Assembly: GCF_039536205.1 (NCBI RefSeq)
Contig: NZ_BAAAYL010000001.1
Span: 434,001-498,000 of the forward strand
Source of the DNA: Streptomyces sannanensis
GTDB lineage: Bacteria > Actinomycetota > Actinomycetes > Streptomycetales > Streptomycetaceae
Reading direction: 5' to 3'
Length of the DNA stretch: 64,000 nucleotides
Below, piece after piece: positions 1-23,491 of this stretch. The notes under the pieces were generated by a model that was not told the DNA's origin, did no database searches, and worked only from the letters and a program-made list of their open reading frames with translations. The stretch's first letter is position 1. The number at the start of each line of letters is the position of its first letter. The position numbers and the translations under genes are program-made.

Positions 1-14569
<14,569 letters not shown>

Positions 14570-14674
14570 GGGGGTACCTCCGAAGGTGTGGGCAGGCGTG
14601 GTGGCGGGGCACGCAGGACCGCGCCGACCGTGGTGTCGTCACACGGCCGGCCGGCCGGGGGGCGGCTGCTGCGG

Positions 14675-16972
14675 TCAGGCGGCGGGTTCGCCGGCCTGAA
14701 GTTGCCACAGGGATGCGTAGAGTCCGTGCTGGGCGAGGAGTTCGTCGTGGGTGCCCTGCTCGGCGACGACGCCGCCCTTGTCCATGACGTAGATCCGGTC
14801 GGCGTGGCGGACCGTGGAGAGCCGGTGGGCGATGATCAGCATCGTCCGGTCGGCCGCGAAGACGCGGAGCGCGCGCTGGATGGCGGCCTCGGTCTCGTTG
14901 TCCACGGCGGAAGTGGCTTCGTCGAGGATCACGACCGGCGCGTCCTTGAGGATCGCGCGTGCCAGCGCGATCCGCTGTCGCTGGCCGCCGGAGAGCGCGG
15001 CACCACGTTCGCCGATCACCGTGTCGTAGCCGTCCGGCAGCGTCGCGACGAAGGTGTGTGCCTCGGCTTTCATGGCCGCCTCGACCACTGCCTCGCCCGA
15101 GGCTCCGAAGCTGCCGTAACGGATGTTGTCGGCGACGGTGCCGTCGAAGAGGAAGGGGTCCTGGGCGACGAACCCGATCGCGTGGCGCAGGTCGTGCCGC
15201 GACAGCTCGCGCACGTCCCGCCCGTCGAGCAGCACGCTGCCGATGTCCGCGTTCTGGAATCGCATCAGCAGCTTGGCGATCGTGGTCTTGCCTGAGCCGG
15301 TGGCGCCGACGAGGGCGGTGATCTGCCCGGCGGGGATGGTCAGCGAGAGGTCCTCCAGCGCCGGTGGCCGATCGGGGTAGGCGAAGGTCACGTTGTCGAG
15401 GACGATCTCCCCGCGCGCCTTCTCGGCGTCGAGCGGTCCGCCGGTGCCATCGGTCTCGACGGGGAGGGCGCGCAGGCGCTGGACCCGGTCGTAGGCGGTG
15501 ATCGTGCGCTGGTACTGGTCGACGATGCCGCCGAGCCGGTTCATCCGCAGCATTACCATCTGGGGCAGCCCGATCAGCGGGCTGAACACCTCGAACGGCA
15601 GGCTGCCGTCGAGCACCGCCCGGCCGCCGATCAGCAGGGTTCCGGCCATCGAGCCGGTCGTGCAGACCCGGACGATCTCGGCGTGGCGGATCGTGCTCCG
15701 GTCGGTCCGCCGGCTGCTGTCCTGGACCTCCCCGCTCAGCCGGTCGATGCGCTCGGCCTCGTAATCCTCGGTGCAGAAGCTCTTGACGGTGGCACCGGCC
15801 TCCAGCGTGTTCACCAACTGGCTGTGCAGCCTGGCCCGGTACTCGCCGGAGACGGCGTAATCGGCCGCGACTTTGTCCTGGTAGTGGAACGACAGCCAGG
15901 CGATGACCGGGATGGGCAGGAACGCGATCCAGGCGATCTGTGGTGCCAGCAACAGGAACAGCGGCACCAGGAGGGCCAGACTGGTGCCGAGTTGCAGCAG
16001 GTCGTTGGCCGAGGTGGCGAAGAAGGTGCCCATCTGACGGACGTCGTCGGTGAGCGCGCCGGCGATCCGGGTGGTCCGCTCGCCTTCCAGGTGCCGTAGT
16101 TCGAGGTGCTGCACATGGGCGTACGTCCGGTTGCGCCAGTCGTGCTCGATGTCCTGGCCGAGCCGGCGCCACTGGAGGTTCGAGGCGTACGACAGGCCCG
16201 CCACGGCGGCACAGGCGGCGGTCATCAGCCCCGCCAGCCCGAAGAGTTGGGCGGACGCGGTGGTCAGGCCGAGGCGGACCAGCGGAGCTGCCTGCCCCTT
16301 GATGAGGACCAGTCCGGTCCAGCCGAGCAAGGTACCGAGCGCCATCTCCGAGGCCTGGCAAGCGATGGACAGGGCAACGGCCCCGCAGAGACGGCGTCGG
16401 TGCGGTCCGACGATCTCCACCAGGGGGTGGCGTTCGACGCCGGGCCCGGCCGCTTCCTGGGATGCGTCGACCGTTCCGCGCCAGGCCTTCCGGAGAACGG
16501 CCGCGGTCGCCGCGGCCACCCCGCCCACTGCCACCAGTTGCCTGCTCAGCGCCGACCCCTTGATCAGCGCGATCCCGGCCGCGACCCCGCCGCCGACGGC
16601 GAGCACCGGTCGCACGACCAGGCCGCGATCCGCCCGCGGGGCCGGTGCGGCGACGGGTCGGGCCGATGCCGGGCGTCCCGCTCCGGTCGGATCCTCCGCG
16701 ACCAGGGTGACGGCTCTGCGGACGATCCGGCCGACGTCCGTGGCGCGCAGCCGTGCATCGTGCCGGACGAGTACCCCGCCGGTGACCGGGTTGGCCCGGG
16801 CCTCGGTGATCCCGGGAATGCGGCGCAGCGCGGCGGCGAAAACCTCAGCCGTCCGTGGCCGTCCAAGCACCAGCTTGACGTCCCAGCGCTGGCGGCCCGG
16901 AGTGACCGAGCGCGGACGCGCGTCCCATTCCACGGAGCGGAATCCGGCTGCGGCATCCAGTAGCGATGACAT
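14675..16972 (-). CDS. ABC exporter (fused membrane and ATPase domains) with N-terminal HMA-like domain
   Basis: Half-size ABC exporter of 765 residues from the ATG at 16972; an in-frame GTG at 16984 would give 769. The ATG is preferred because AGGTGA lies 8 nt before it. Using 769-residue numbering, residues 34-95 look like a heavy-metal-associated fold (alternating strand/helix, PGI and NPVTGGVLV) but lack the CxxC metal ligands. Hydrophobic segments fill 125-365 and about 440-475. The nucleotide-binding domain has Walker A GATGSGKTT (560-568), Q-loop VAQDP, signature LSGGQ (664-668), Walker B VVILDEA and switch His720. The gene sits between DUF5132 and the NRPS on the same strand, so export of the NRPS peptide is a reasonable inference. 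HMA-ABC fusions also occur away from biosynthetic clusters, so the pairing is not proof. Confidence 0.92.
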   Translation of the reverse strand: MSSLLDAAAGFRSVEWDARPRSVTPGRQRWDVKLVLGRPRTAEVFAAALRRIPGITEARANPVTGGVLVRHDARLRATDVGRIVRRAVTLVAEDPTGAGRPASARPVAAPAPRADRGLVVRPVLAVGGGVAAGIALIKGSALSRQLVAVGGVAAATAAVLRKAWRGTVDASQEAAGPGVERHPLVEIVGPHRRRLCGAVALSIACQASEMALGTLLGWTGLVLIKGQAAPLVRLGLTTASAQLFGLAGLMTAACAAVAGLSYASNLQWRRLGQDIEHDWRNRTYAHVQHLELRHLEGERTTRIAGALTDDVRQMGTFFATSANDLLQLGTSLALLVPLFLLLAPQIAWIAFLPIPVIAWLSFHYQDKVAADYAVSGEYRARLHSQLVNTLEAGATVKSFCTEDYEAERIDRLSGEVQDSSRRTDRSTIRHAEIVRVCTTGSMAGTLLIGGRAVLDGSLPFEVFSPLIGLPQMVMLRMNRLGGIVDQYQRTITAYDRVQRLRALPVETDGTGGPLDAEKARGEIVLDNVTFAYPDRPPALEDLSLTIPAGQITALVGATGSGKTTIAKLLMRFQNADIGSVLLDGRDVRELSRHDLRHAIGFVAQDPFLFDGTVADNIRYGSFGASGEAVVEAAMKAEAHTFVATLPDGYDTVIGERGAALSGGQRQRIALARAILKDAPVVILDEATSAVDNETEAAIQRALRVFAADRTMLIIAHRLSTVRHADRIYVMDKGGVVAEQGTHDELLAQHGLYASLWQLQAGEPAA

Positions 16973-17183
16973 GCGTACGATCACCTGTTTGCGGAGGTCA
17001 CGGGTAATCCGTCAACGGGCGCGGCGAAATTCGGCGCACGGCGGATTACTGCGACGGAGTGGAAATTCCGAAAGGGGGCAGAAGCGCGGCCGAAAGGCCC
17101 ACGGCCGACCGCCGCGAGGCCCCGTCTTCCGAGGTCGGCCGGAAGACCCGCCCAGACGGCGGGCCGGGCCGCGCATCAGGGCG

Positions 17184-17495
17184 TCACTGCGCCTTCCCGG
17201 CGCCAGCGGTCGCACGGATCTTCGGAGTCCTGACCTCGTCCTTCTCGCCGTTCGTGGCTACACCCTCGGTGGGCTGGTGGCCGTCACCGGAGGCGATCTG
17301 CGCCGCCACCATGTCGGCAGCCACCTCGACCGCGAGGTCATGGATGTTCTCTCCGGCCTCATGGGCCGCCTTCTTCACCTCCATGACAAGACCGACGGAC
17401 GTCGTGACGACACCGCGCACCAGCGGCTTGAGGAGACGCTTGGCCAGTGGCGCGACGATGAGACCGATCAGAAACGGCGGAACGACGGGCGGCAT
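17184..17495 (-). CDS. DUF5132-type small membrane-associated protein
   Basis: Protein of 103 residues. A hydrophobic N-terminus (PPFLIGLIVAPLAKRLLKPLVRG) may form one membrane segment. A helical, acidic middle (VKKAAHEAGENIHDLAVEVAADM) and a polar tail follow. This matches the DUF5132 pattern as I recall it from streptomycetes. GGAG lies 4 nt before the ATG. It is the first gene of a same-strand run DUF5132 - HMA-ABC exporter - NRPS, with about 210 nt before the exporter. Small proteins of similar build (DUF1490, PacL1 of mycobacteria) sit beside and scaffold metal P-type ATPases. By analogy this one could assist the adjacent HMA-containing transporter, which is inference only. Confidence 0.7.
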   Translation of the reverse strand: MPPVVPPFLIGLIVAPLAKRLLKPLVRGVVTTSVGLVMEVKKAAHEAGENIHDLAVEVAADMVAAQIASGDGHQPTEGVATNGEKDEVRTPKIRATAGAGKAQ

Positions 17496-18125
17496 GATGC
17501 TCCAACTTCTCTACGCAGATGTATGACAGGAGACCCAGGGCACTGCGAACGCCGGAGCACGCACAGCGGGGAAGGCGGAAGCACCCATTTCCGGAATTCT
17601 CGATATCCCGTGCCGAACTCTCCGCCGGTTGAATTCCTTGTCGATGGGGTAAACCGTCCGCTCATCGATCACCGTAGCCCAGTCATGACCGTCGAGGCCA
17701 AACGGTCTCGGCGGGTTTCACCCATGCGAGTGCTATCCATATTCGGACTGCTACGGATTACAGTAGGCGTACCCACCCAGCGAAGCGCTTTTCTAATTTA
17801 CCTATTACCAGTGATCGGCTTCATGGTGACTGCCGATTTCGCGCGCCGCCCTCCGGCGCAGGACGGGAAACGACAGCGCGTCTCCTCCCAGCACCGCCTC
17901 GTGGAAGACCCGCACGTCGAGGTCACCGACCCAGCGCACCGTCGGCACCGTCGGTGCGTGCCGGAGGCGTGGTCAATGCTGTGGCGCGCGCCGGGGGTGC
18001 TTCTGCGGGCGTGCTGCGCGAACCCGGCGCCTCCGCAGCGAGTTACGCAAGATCCAGCTCCGACCGTTCACGGACGAGTGAACTCCCAGCCAGCCACTGG
18101 CGCACCGGCTGCTGCGAACGCCAGC
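17496..18125. other. Intergenic region between divergent genes
   Basis: About 630 nt between the DUF5132 gene (minus) and the ligase gene (plus). The part at 17640-17830 is clearly AT-richer than its surroundings, as expected for promoters of both flanking genes. No convincing coding frame, repeat or riboswitch was recognised. Confidence 0.5.
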
Positions 18126-19475
18126 ATGGTCGGCATGGCCACCACGCACCCCCGGGCTGAGCGGGCCGCCCAGGCCCGGGCAGCCGAAACCCAGCTCGCC
18201 GCCGACGGAATCGACGGGGTGGTGTTCGGTTGGGTCGACAACGCCGGCCTCACCCGCGTGAAGTCCGTCCCGCTCGCCCAGCTCGAACACGCCGCCGAGT
18301 ACGGCGTCGGCGCCGTGCCCTGCTTCGACGTCTCCCTGGTGGACGACTCCTTCACCGCTGCGCCTTCGAGTACCGGCCCGGTGGGCGACCTGCGGCTCGT
18401 CCCCGACCTCGACCGGCTCACCCCGCTCGCCGCCCAGCCCGGCTGGGCCTGGGCCCCGGCCGACCGCTATACCCAGGACGGCACCCCGCACCCCGGCTGT
18501 CAGCGCCGATTCGCCCGCCAGGTCACCGAGGCCATCGAGCGGCGCGGGCTTTCGGTGCAAGCCGGGATCGAGGTCGAGTGGGTGGTGGCCGACGCCACCG
18601 GGGCCCCCGCGACGCTCGGGCCCGCGTACGGGATGACCCGCTTCGTCGAGCACTCCGACTATCTGCGGGAGGTGCTGCGCGCCCTCACCGCCCAGGGGTT
18701 GACCGTGCTCCAGCTCCACCCCGAGTACGCCGCCGGGCAGTTCGAGGTCTCGGTCGCCGCCGAGGGGCCGGTCGAGGCGGCCGACACCACGATGCTGGTG
18801 CGCCACACCATCCGGGCCGTCTCCGCCCGTCACGGCCTGCGGGTCTCGTACGCGCCCGTCTTCACCGAGGGCTCGGTCGGCAACGGCGGCCACCTGCACC
18901 TCAGCCTATGGCGACAGGAGCAGAACCTCGGGCACGGCGGCCCCGGCCGCCACGGGCTGCACCCCGACGCCGAGCAGTTCTTCGCAGGCGTACTGGCCGA
19001 GCTGCCCGCCCTGCTCGCCCTCGGCGCGCCCAGCGTCGCCTCCTACCTGCGGCTGGTCCCCTCCCGCTTTGCCGGGGCCTACCGATGCTGGGGCCTGGAG
19101 AACCGCGAGGCAGCGCTGCGCCTGATCACCGGCTCCGCCGCCGGGCAGGCAAACGCCGAGCTCAAGTGCTTCGACGCCGCCGCCAACCCGTACCTGGAGG
19201 TCGGCGCCGTGCTGGCCGCCGGACTCGCTGGCCTGGAGTCCGGCCTGCCCCTCCCGCCCGAGACTCCGAGCGACCCAGCCGCCCTCGTCGCCGCCGAGCG
19301 CCTCCCGGCGAGCCTGCCGGAGGCGATCGACGCGTACGAGAAGTCCGCACTGCTGCGGCAGGCGCTCGGTTCCGATTTGTACGAGGCCGTGCTGGCCGTC
19401 CGGCGGGCAGAGGCTGAGCTGTTCGCGGGGCACACGGATGCGGATGTCATCAAGGCTGTCCGCTGGCGCTACTGA
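18126..19475 (+). CDS. Glutamine synthetase-family ligase (probable gamma-glutamyl amide ligase)
   Basis: Protein of 449 residues with the GS catalytic fold: a short N-terminal beta-grasp part (VVFGWVDNAGLTRVKSVPL), then NGGHLHLSL, corresponding to the GS ammonia/glutamate-site motif, SYLRLVPSRFAG and the ENREAALRL arginine region, and ANPYLEVGAVLAAGL near the C-terminus. It lacks the features of canonical GlnA and fits the GS-like enzymes that ligate glutamate to amines (PuuA, GlnA3/GlnA4 types). The substrate cannot be read. It converges on a decarboxylase-acetyltransferase pair, which suggests amine metabolism. The start is uncertain: ATG at 18126 or 18135, neither with a good ribosome site. 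A leader-like 170 nt precedes it. Confidence 0.85.
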   Translation: MVGMATTHPRAERAAQARAAETQLAADGIDGVVFGWVDNAGLTRVKSVPLAQLEHAAEYGVGAVPCFDVSLVDDSFTAAPSSTGPVGDLRLVPDLDRLTPLAAQPGWAWAPADRYTQDGTPHPGCQRRFARQVTEAIERRGLSVQAGIEVEWVVADATGAPATLGPAYGMTRFVEHSDYLREVLRALTAQGLTVLQLHPEYAAGQFEVSVAAEGPVEAADTTMLVRHTIRAVSARHGLRVSYAPVFTEGSVGNGGHLHLSLWRQEQNLGHGGPGRHGLHPDAEQFFAGVLAELPALLALGAPSVASYLRLVPSRFAGAYRCWGLENREAALRLITGSAAGQANAELKCFDAAANPYLEVGAVLAAGLAGLESGLPLPPETPSDPAALVAAERLPASLPEAIDAYEKSALLRQALGSDLYEAVLAVRRAEAELFAGHTDADVIKAVRWRY

Positions 19476-19850
19476 CAGGTTTCACGGAGCTCCAGCAGGA
19501 TCCGGCCGCAGAGCGTGAGGGGCAGTTCCTCGCCCGTGCCTGTGGCTGAAGCGGTCGCGGGCATGGCGTCGTCCGAGGTGAGAGGGAGGGTCGAGCGCCG
19601 TTGCCGTCGAGCATGAGGCGCATGGAACGACCCTCGGTAGCGTGGCAGTGGATGGTGGCGGCCTCGTGCGGCCGGGCGATCGGCGCGGAGTTGCAGGTCG
19701 AGAGGGACTCGTCGACACCGCCGAGCGGCACGTCCGCCGGCATGGGCTGCGGGGCACCTGCGCGAGCTGGGCATCGTAGGTGTGCACCAGTGCCTCGGCC
19801 CTCGTCAGTTGGGAGCGGCGGAACTCGTCGGGTACGGGGGACATTTGCAT
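19469..19850 (-). pseudogene. Frameshifted small ORF, third in the decarboxylase operon
   Basis: The ATG overlaps the GNAT stop (TGATG), so it should be translated by coupling. Coding-like sequence moves between three frames: residues beginning MQMSPVPDEFRRSQLTRAEA in the first, MPADVPLGGVDESLS onward near 19743 in the second, and STLPLTSDDAMPATA to LLELRETCQ near 19590 in the third, ending at TAG 19469. Two single-base indels would rebuild a protein of about 125 residues. No family was recognised. It could be a decayed gene, a sequencing error, or chance; its operon position argues for a former gene. Confidence 0.4.
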
Positions 19851-20407
19851 CAGCCCACTTCGGCTCTGGGGGAGGACCCGAGAACCGGATCGGTAACAGC
19901 GGGTTCCAGCGGCTTCGCCATGTAGACCGCCTCGGCACCGTAGCTCGCGGGCAGCCCGATCTCGGGCCGGGCGCGGTAGCCCAGCCGGGACCACAGCACC
20001 TCGGAGCCGCGCACGGCGACCAGAGAGAGGGACCGGTAGCGGGCCGCCCGGCCGGTCTCCTCCAGGTGTCGCAGCAGCCGGGGGGCCAGGCCGCGGCCGC
20101 GCGCCCGCTCGGCGATCACCAGGTCGTGGGCGTGCAGGTTGCTCCCCCGGTCGCTCTCCTGCGCCGTGCCTTCCTCGGCCACGCTCAGGTCCGGGCAGCG
20201 GAACAGCGGGTACGGCAATGCGAGCAGATAGCCCCCGAAGCCACCCGCGTGCTCCAGCACGAAGCAGGTCGAGGGCGAGGCGCACTGCCGGGAGCGCAGC
20301 GCCTCCCGCCCCTCGGACAGACCGCTCGCGGCGTAGGCGCGTTCCTCCAGCGCGACCACCTCGTCCCAGTCCTCCTCCCGAAGCAGCCGGATCCGGGTGT
20401 CGATCAC
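19850..20407 (-). CDS. GNAT-family N-acetyltransferase
   Basis: Protein of 185 residues. The GTG start overlaps the decarboxylase stop (GTGA) and follows GGAGGAG, so the two are translationally coupled. GNAT features: N-terminal IRLLREEDWDEVVALEERAYAAS, then central DLVIAERARGRGLAPRLLRHL, where RGRGLA is the acetyl-CoA pyrophosphate loop, then SLVAVRGSEVLWSRLGYRAR, the typical beta6/7 end. An inserted acidic loop (SVAEEGTAQESDRGSN) interrupts the strand before the loop. Coupling to a decarboxylase suggests it acetylates the resulting amine, which is inference. Confidence 0.88.
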   Translation of the reverse strand: MIDTRIRLLREEDWDEVVALEERAYAASGLSEGREALRSRQCASPSTCFVLEHAGGFGGYLLALPYPLFRCPDLSVAEEGTAQESDRGSNLHAHDLVIAERARGRGLAPRLLRHLEETGRAARYRSLSLVAVRGSEVLWSRLGYRARPEIGLPASYGAEAVYMAKPLEPAVTDPVLGSSPRAEVG

Positions 20408-21717
20408 GCGTCTCCTCCGTCCAGAGCCGGGCCGCCGACGCAGGTGTACGGCAGCGGCGCGAAGCCGTTGAACCCCCGGGTGGCGTACGCGGCGGCGTAC
20501 GCGCCGCAGGAGTGGACCCACACCGGGTCGCCGGAGGCGATCGCGCGCGGGACCCGTACCAGGCCGTCCTCCTGGGCGTACGCGTCGTCGCTGTCGCAGG
20601 TCGGGCCGGCCACCACGGCGTCGACGAACTGCCCGCCGGAATGGGTGGGGAACTCCAGGCGGTACTGCAACTGGTCCATCTCGTAGAGGCCGTTGAACTT
20701 GCCGCAGCTCAGGTAGAGCCAGTCCTCACGGGTGCCGTCGAGCCGGTGTCGGGAAGTGAGCCGTGCCACGTGGGCGCGGATCGCGCCGTGGTCGGCGACC
20801 AGGTGGCGGCCGGGCTCCACCAGGAAGTCCAGCGGGGCGGCGTTGACGGCACGCAGTCGTTCCATGCCCTCGCGGATCACCACGAACATCTTGTCCAGCG
20901 GCGGTTCCAGCGGCCGGCCGCGCCGGTCGAGGACACCGAGGGCGGGCAGACCGCCACCGAGGTTGATCCGGTCCGGGGTGATGCCGCGCCCGCTGAGCGC
21001 CTCCAGGACCGCCGCCAGCGAGTCGATCGCCGCGGCCCATGCCTCGGCGGTCATCTGCTGGGAGCCGACGTGCACCGACAGGCCGGAGGGCACCAGCCCG
21101 GCGCTCCGGGCGGCACCGAGCACCCGCAGGGCATCCTCGGGCGAGCAGCCGAACTTGTGGCTCAGGCCCCACAGCGCTCCCTCGCCGGTGGTCGCGATCC
21201 GGCAGAAGACCCGTGATCCAGGGGCGTGTTCGGCGATTGCGGCGACGTCCTCCAGGCAGTCGGTGGCGAAGTCGCGCACGCCCAGCCGGTAAGCCTCGGC
21301 GATGTTGCGGTCGGACTTGACGGTGTTGCCGTAGTGGATCAGCCAGGGGGCCACCCCGGTGCGCAGCGCCTGGGCGATCTCCTGCGGGCTCGCCGCGTCG
21401 AAGCCGGAGCCGAGCCGGGCGAGGTGGCCGAGCACCTCGTCCACCGGGCAGGCCTTCATCGCGAACCGGACGGCGACGCCTGGCAGTTCGGCGCACAGGG
21501 CGGCGTACTGGCGGCCGATGCCGTCCAGGTCGTAGATGATGGCGTCCTCGATGGCGGCGGCGAGCGCAGCGCGCAGGGCGGGGTGGTCGTGCTGGTCGGG
21601 GAGGGGCGCGGTGGATGCGTACACGGAGGCCGTCGGGGCGTGATGGCCGGTTCTGCCACGGTCGGCCGTCCGGCGTGGTTCGGCGATCTGGCGCACATCG
21701 GTGGTCTGAGGCCTCAC
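20404..21717 (-). CDS. Fold-type III PLP-dependent decarboxylase (ornithine/diaminopimelate decarboxylase family)
   Basis: Protein of 437 residues from a GTG preceded by GGGAG at 8 nt. Group IV decarboxylase signature: PLP lysine in RFAMKAC (Lys88), HVGSQ (216-220), the GGG phosphate loop (254-256), EPGR (301-304) and the cross-subunit GPTCDSDD motif (Cys374, Asp375). The last resembles the ornithine decarboxylase motif GPTCDGLD more than that of diaminopimelate decarboxylase. It should decarboxylate a basic amino acid to a di- or polyamine; the exact substrate is open. The first 55 residues are low-complexity and may be partly untranslated. It heads a coupled operon with a GNAT and a frameshifted ORF, facing a GS-like ligase. 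Confidence 0.92.
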   Translation of the reverse strand: MRPQTTDVRQIAEPRRTADRGRTGHHAPTASVYASTAPLPDQHDHPALRAALAAAIEDAIIYDLDGIGRQYAALCAELPGVAVRFAMKACPVDEVLGHLARLGSGFDAASPQEIAQALRTGVAPWLIHYGNTVKSDRNIAEAYRLGVRDFATDCLEDVAAIAEHAPGSRVFCRIATTGEGALWGLSHKFGCSPEDALRVLGAARSAGLVPSGLSVHVGSQQMTAEAWAAAIDSLAAVLEALSGRGITPDRINLGGGLPALGVLDRRGRPLEPPLDKMFVVIREGMERLRAVNAAPLDFLVEPGRHLVADHGAIRAHVARLTSRHRLDGTREDWLYLSCGKFNGLYEMDQLQYRLEFPTHSGGQFVDAVVAGPTCDSDDAYAQEDGLVRVPRAIASGDPVWVHSCGAYAAAYATRGFNGFAPLPYTCVGGPALDGGDA

Positions 21718-21998
21718 GTTTGAACTCCCGGTCCGACTGGATGAATGATGCCAAGGGCCTGCTGGCACACATGAGATGAAGCGAGGGAGCCCAAAGGTCG
21801 GCTGTGACGCCTGACCTGGACTCCCTCCACGCTGCACTCTATGCACTTCTGGGGCCTGCTCCCGCACCTGCTGTGCACCCTGCACGGCCTGCCCGCAGCC
21901 TTCGCGCCGACCGACTCGAATCCAATGAGCGCGAGACCCCGCTCGGCGTGCTCCACGCCGAACCCCACTCGCCGCGACCCGCCCCGGGCAGACCCTGA

Positions 21999-22620
21999 TC
22001 AGCGACCGGCAGTACCACGGCCGCAATTTCCAGCCCGCCACGAACGGGGTGAATCCGGCGGGCGAGCTCCACGAAGGAGAGGCGATCTGGCGATGCACCT
22101 CCGACTGCGAACCGTCTCACCGATCTTGTTCTGGGCGTCCCTGCCGGTCGAGGGCAGGAACCCCGGCAAGGTGAAGGACGTGTGCCCGAATGAGCCGCGC
22201 CACCTCTCGTCCTGGCAGTACACGATCTCGGCCTCGCCGGGAGGCAGCCGCAGCCCGGCCTCATCCACCCTGTCGGCGCGCCTTGAGCCACCGCTCGACA
22301 CACAGAACCACCCAAACGGCGTCGGCGTGAGCCTCCACGACCTTGACGATCAGGTACCACCGGATGCCGGCGAAGAACTTCTGCATGTCGAGATCGATCA
22401 CACAGCCCTTCGTCCGGCAGCGGTTCCGGCCGAGCATCCTCATCCCGCCGCCGTGCTGCTCGGGAATCTCCACCGCCCGCACCGGAGGGGAAAAGCACAT
22501 CCCCGACGACATCTGGTTCCAGGCCTTCAGATCCTTCTCGAACTCGTCGATGGACTGCCCGTCCACTCCCGGCGCTCCTTTGTTCGCCTCGCCTTGCGGC
22601 CTACTACGAGCCGGTCCGCC
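21999..22620 (-). pseudogene. Group II intron reverse transcriptase/maturase remnant (ltrA-like)
   Basis: Two reading frames carry unmistakable pieces. From about 22590, ANKGAPGVDGQSIDEFEK, WNQMSSG, FSPPVRAVEIP and GGGMRMLG match the N-terminal fingers of LtrA. This joins directly to CVIDLDMQKFF (RT motif YxDD-side palm), VKVVEAHADAVWVVLCVERWLKA. The stretch that normally lies between RMLG and the palm (PTVADRIAQ...YGYRP) is deleted. A second frame (about 22000-22300) has RLPPGEAEIVYCQDERWRGSFGHTSFTLPGF, the maturase X-domain side. The YADD catalytic box is not seen. The element is dead, and its intron RNA ends were not identified. Confidence 0.8.
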
Positions 22621-22969
22621 GGCACCTCCGCATCGGTACTCGGCCCTTCACGGCTTCGGCGCCGCCTCTCGCCCACCCTGACCAGGGCGAACCACGATCC
22701 GAGCCTGGTTATGCCAGGAGTACGACCACATCGGTAAGCGCCCTACAAGATCCAGCAGGTCGAGCTGGCGGCCCAGGACCACCTGTTGAGGGCCCCGGTC
22801 CCGCCGCACGGATCTACGCGGCGACCGCATCCAGGTTGGCGGTCTCGGGCCGACCGGGGACGTGCATCACCTCGGGTGCGTTTCTCGTCGAGTGAGGTTA
22901 GCGAGGTCGCCCGTGTCCGGTGTAATGCCCGTCTCGTTGCGGTAGCTGGTTGATCAGCTGGCGTGAGAG
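22621..22969. other. Gene-free debris between two broken mobile elements
   Basis: About 350 nt separate the intron RT remnant from the ISKra4 remnant. No conserved protein was recognised on either strand; it probably consists of leftovers of both elements. Confidence 0.4.
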
Positions 22970-23393
22970 GTGGGTCGGATGAGCTGTGCTGAGGTGCTGC
23001 GGCTGCTGCGGGAGCGGGAGGCGGCCTGCTCGCCGGCGCCGAACCTGCACGTCGCGGACACCGAGCCGTCGCTTCCCGCCGCCTTGAACTCCCGGCCGTT
23101 GCAGCGCGCGGTGGTGCATGAGGCCACGTCCGGGTCCCTGCGGCAGGCCGCCTGGGCGATCGAACGCGCCACCGGGCAGAATATCGGTACCCGGCAGCTC
23201 ATGGAGATCTGCGCGCGGGCCGCCGCGGACATCGGCGCGTTCTGCACTGCCGCACGCCGAGCGGACGCCGTGCACATCGACGCCGCCGAGCTGCTGGTGC
23301 TCACCTGCGACGCGCCCGGCGTGAACATGATCCCGTCCGGGTTGAGGGACGCCACCCGCGCCACCGCCGAAGCCCACGCGGCGGCCGGCCCTC
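22970..23393 (+). pseudogene. ISKra4-family transposase fragment
   Basis: An internal piece of an ISKra4-type transposase of about 140 residues: LREREAACSPAPNLHVAD, LNSRPLQRAVVHEATSGSLRQAA, AIERATGQNIGTRQLMEI and ELLVLTCDAPGVNMIP. The last is the motif around the first catalytic aspartate. Family proteins are far longer; both the N-terminal part and everything after GLRDATRATAEAHAAAGPP are missing. The frame then runs without a stop through a 100-nt spacer into the acyl-CoA dehydrogenase gene, giving one long open frame of 563 codons that is not a real fusion. Confidence 0.75.
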
Positions 23394-23491
23394 CCCAAGC
23401 GTTTCGACGTCTGCCCGTAAAGGGCGCCTTGCGGTGCCTTGGCCTGCGGATGTCTCTGAATGATGTTTCGCCCCGACAGCTGGAAGGTGCC

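Noticed and set aside
16050..18125. Plus-strand open frame running into the glutamine-synthetase-like gene
   Set aside because: The upstream part is antisense to the ABC exporter and intergenic sequence; family similarity begins only near 18170.
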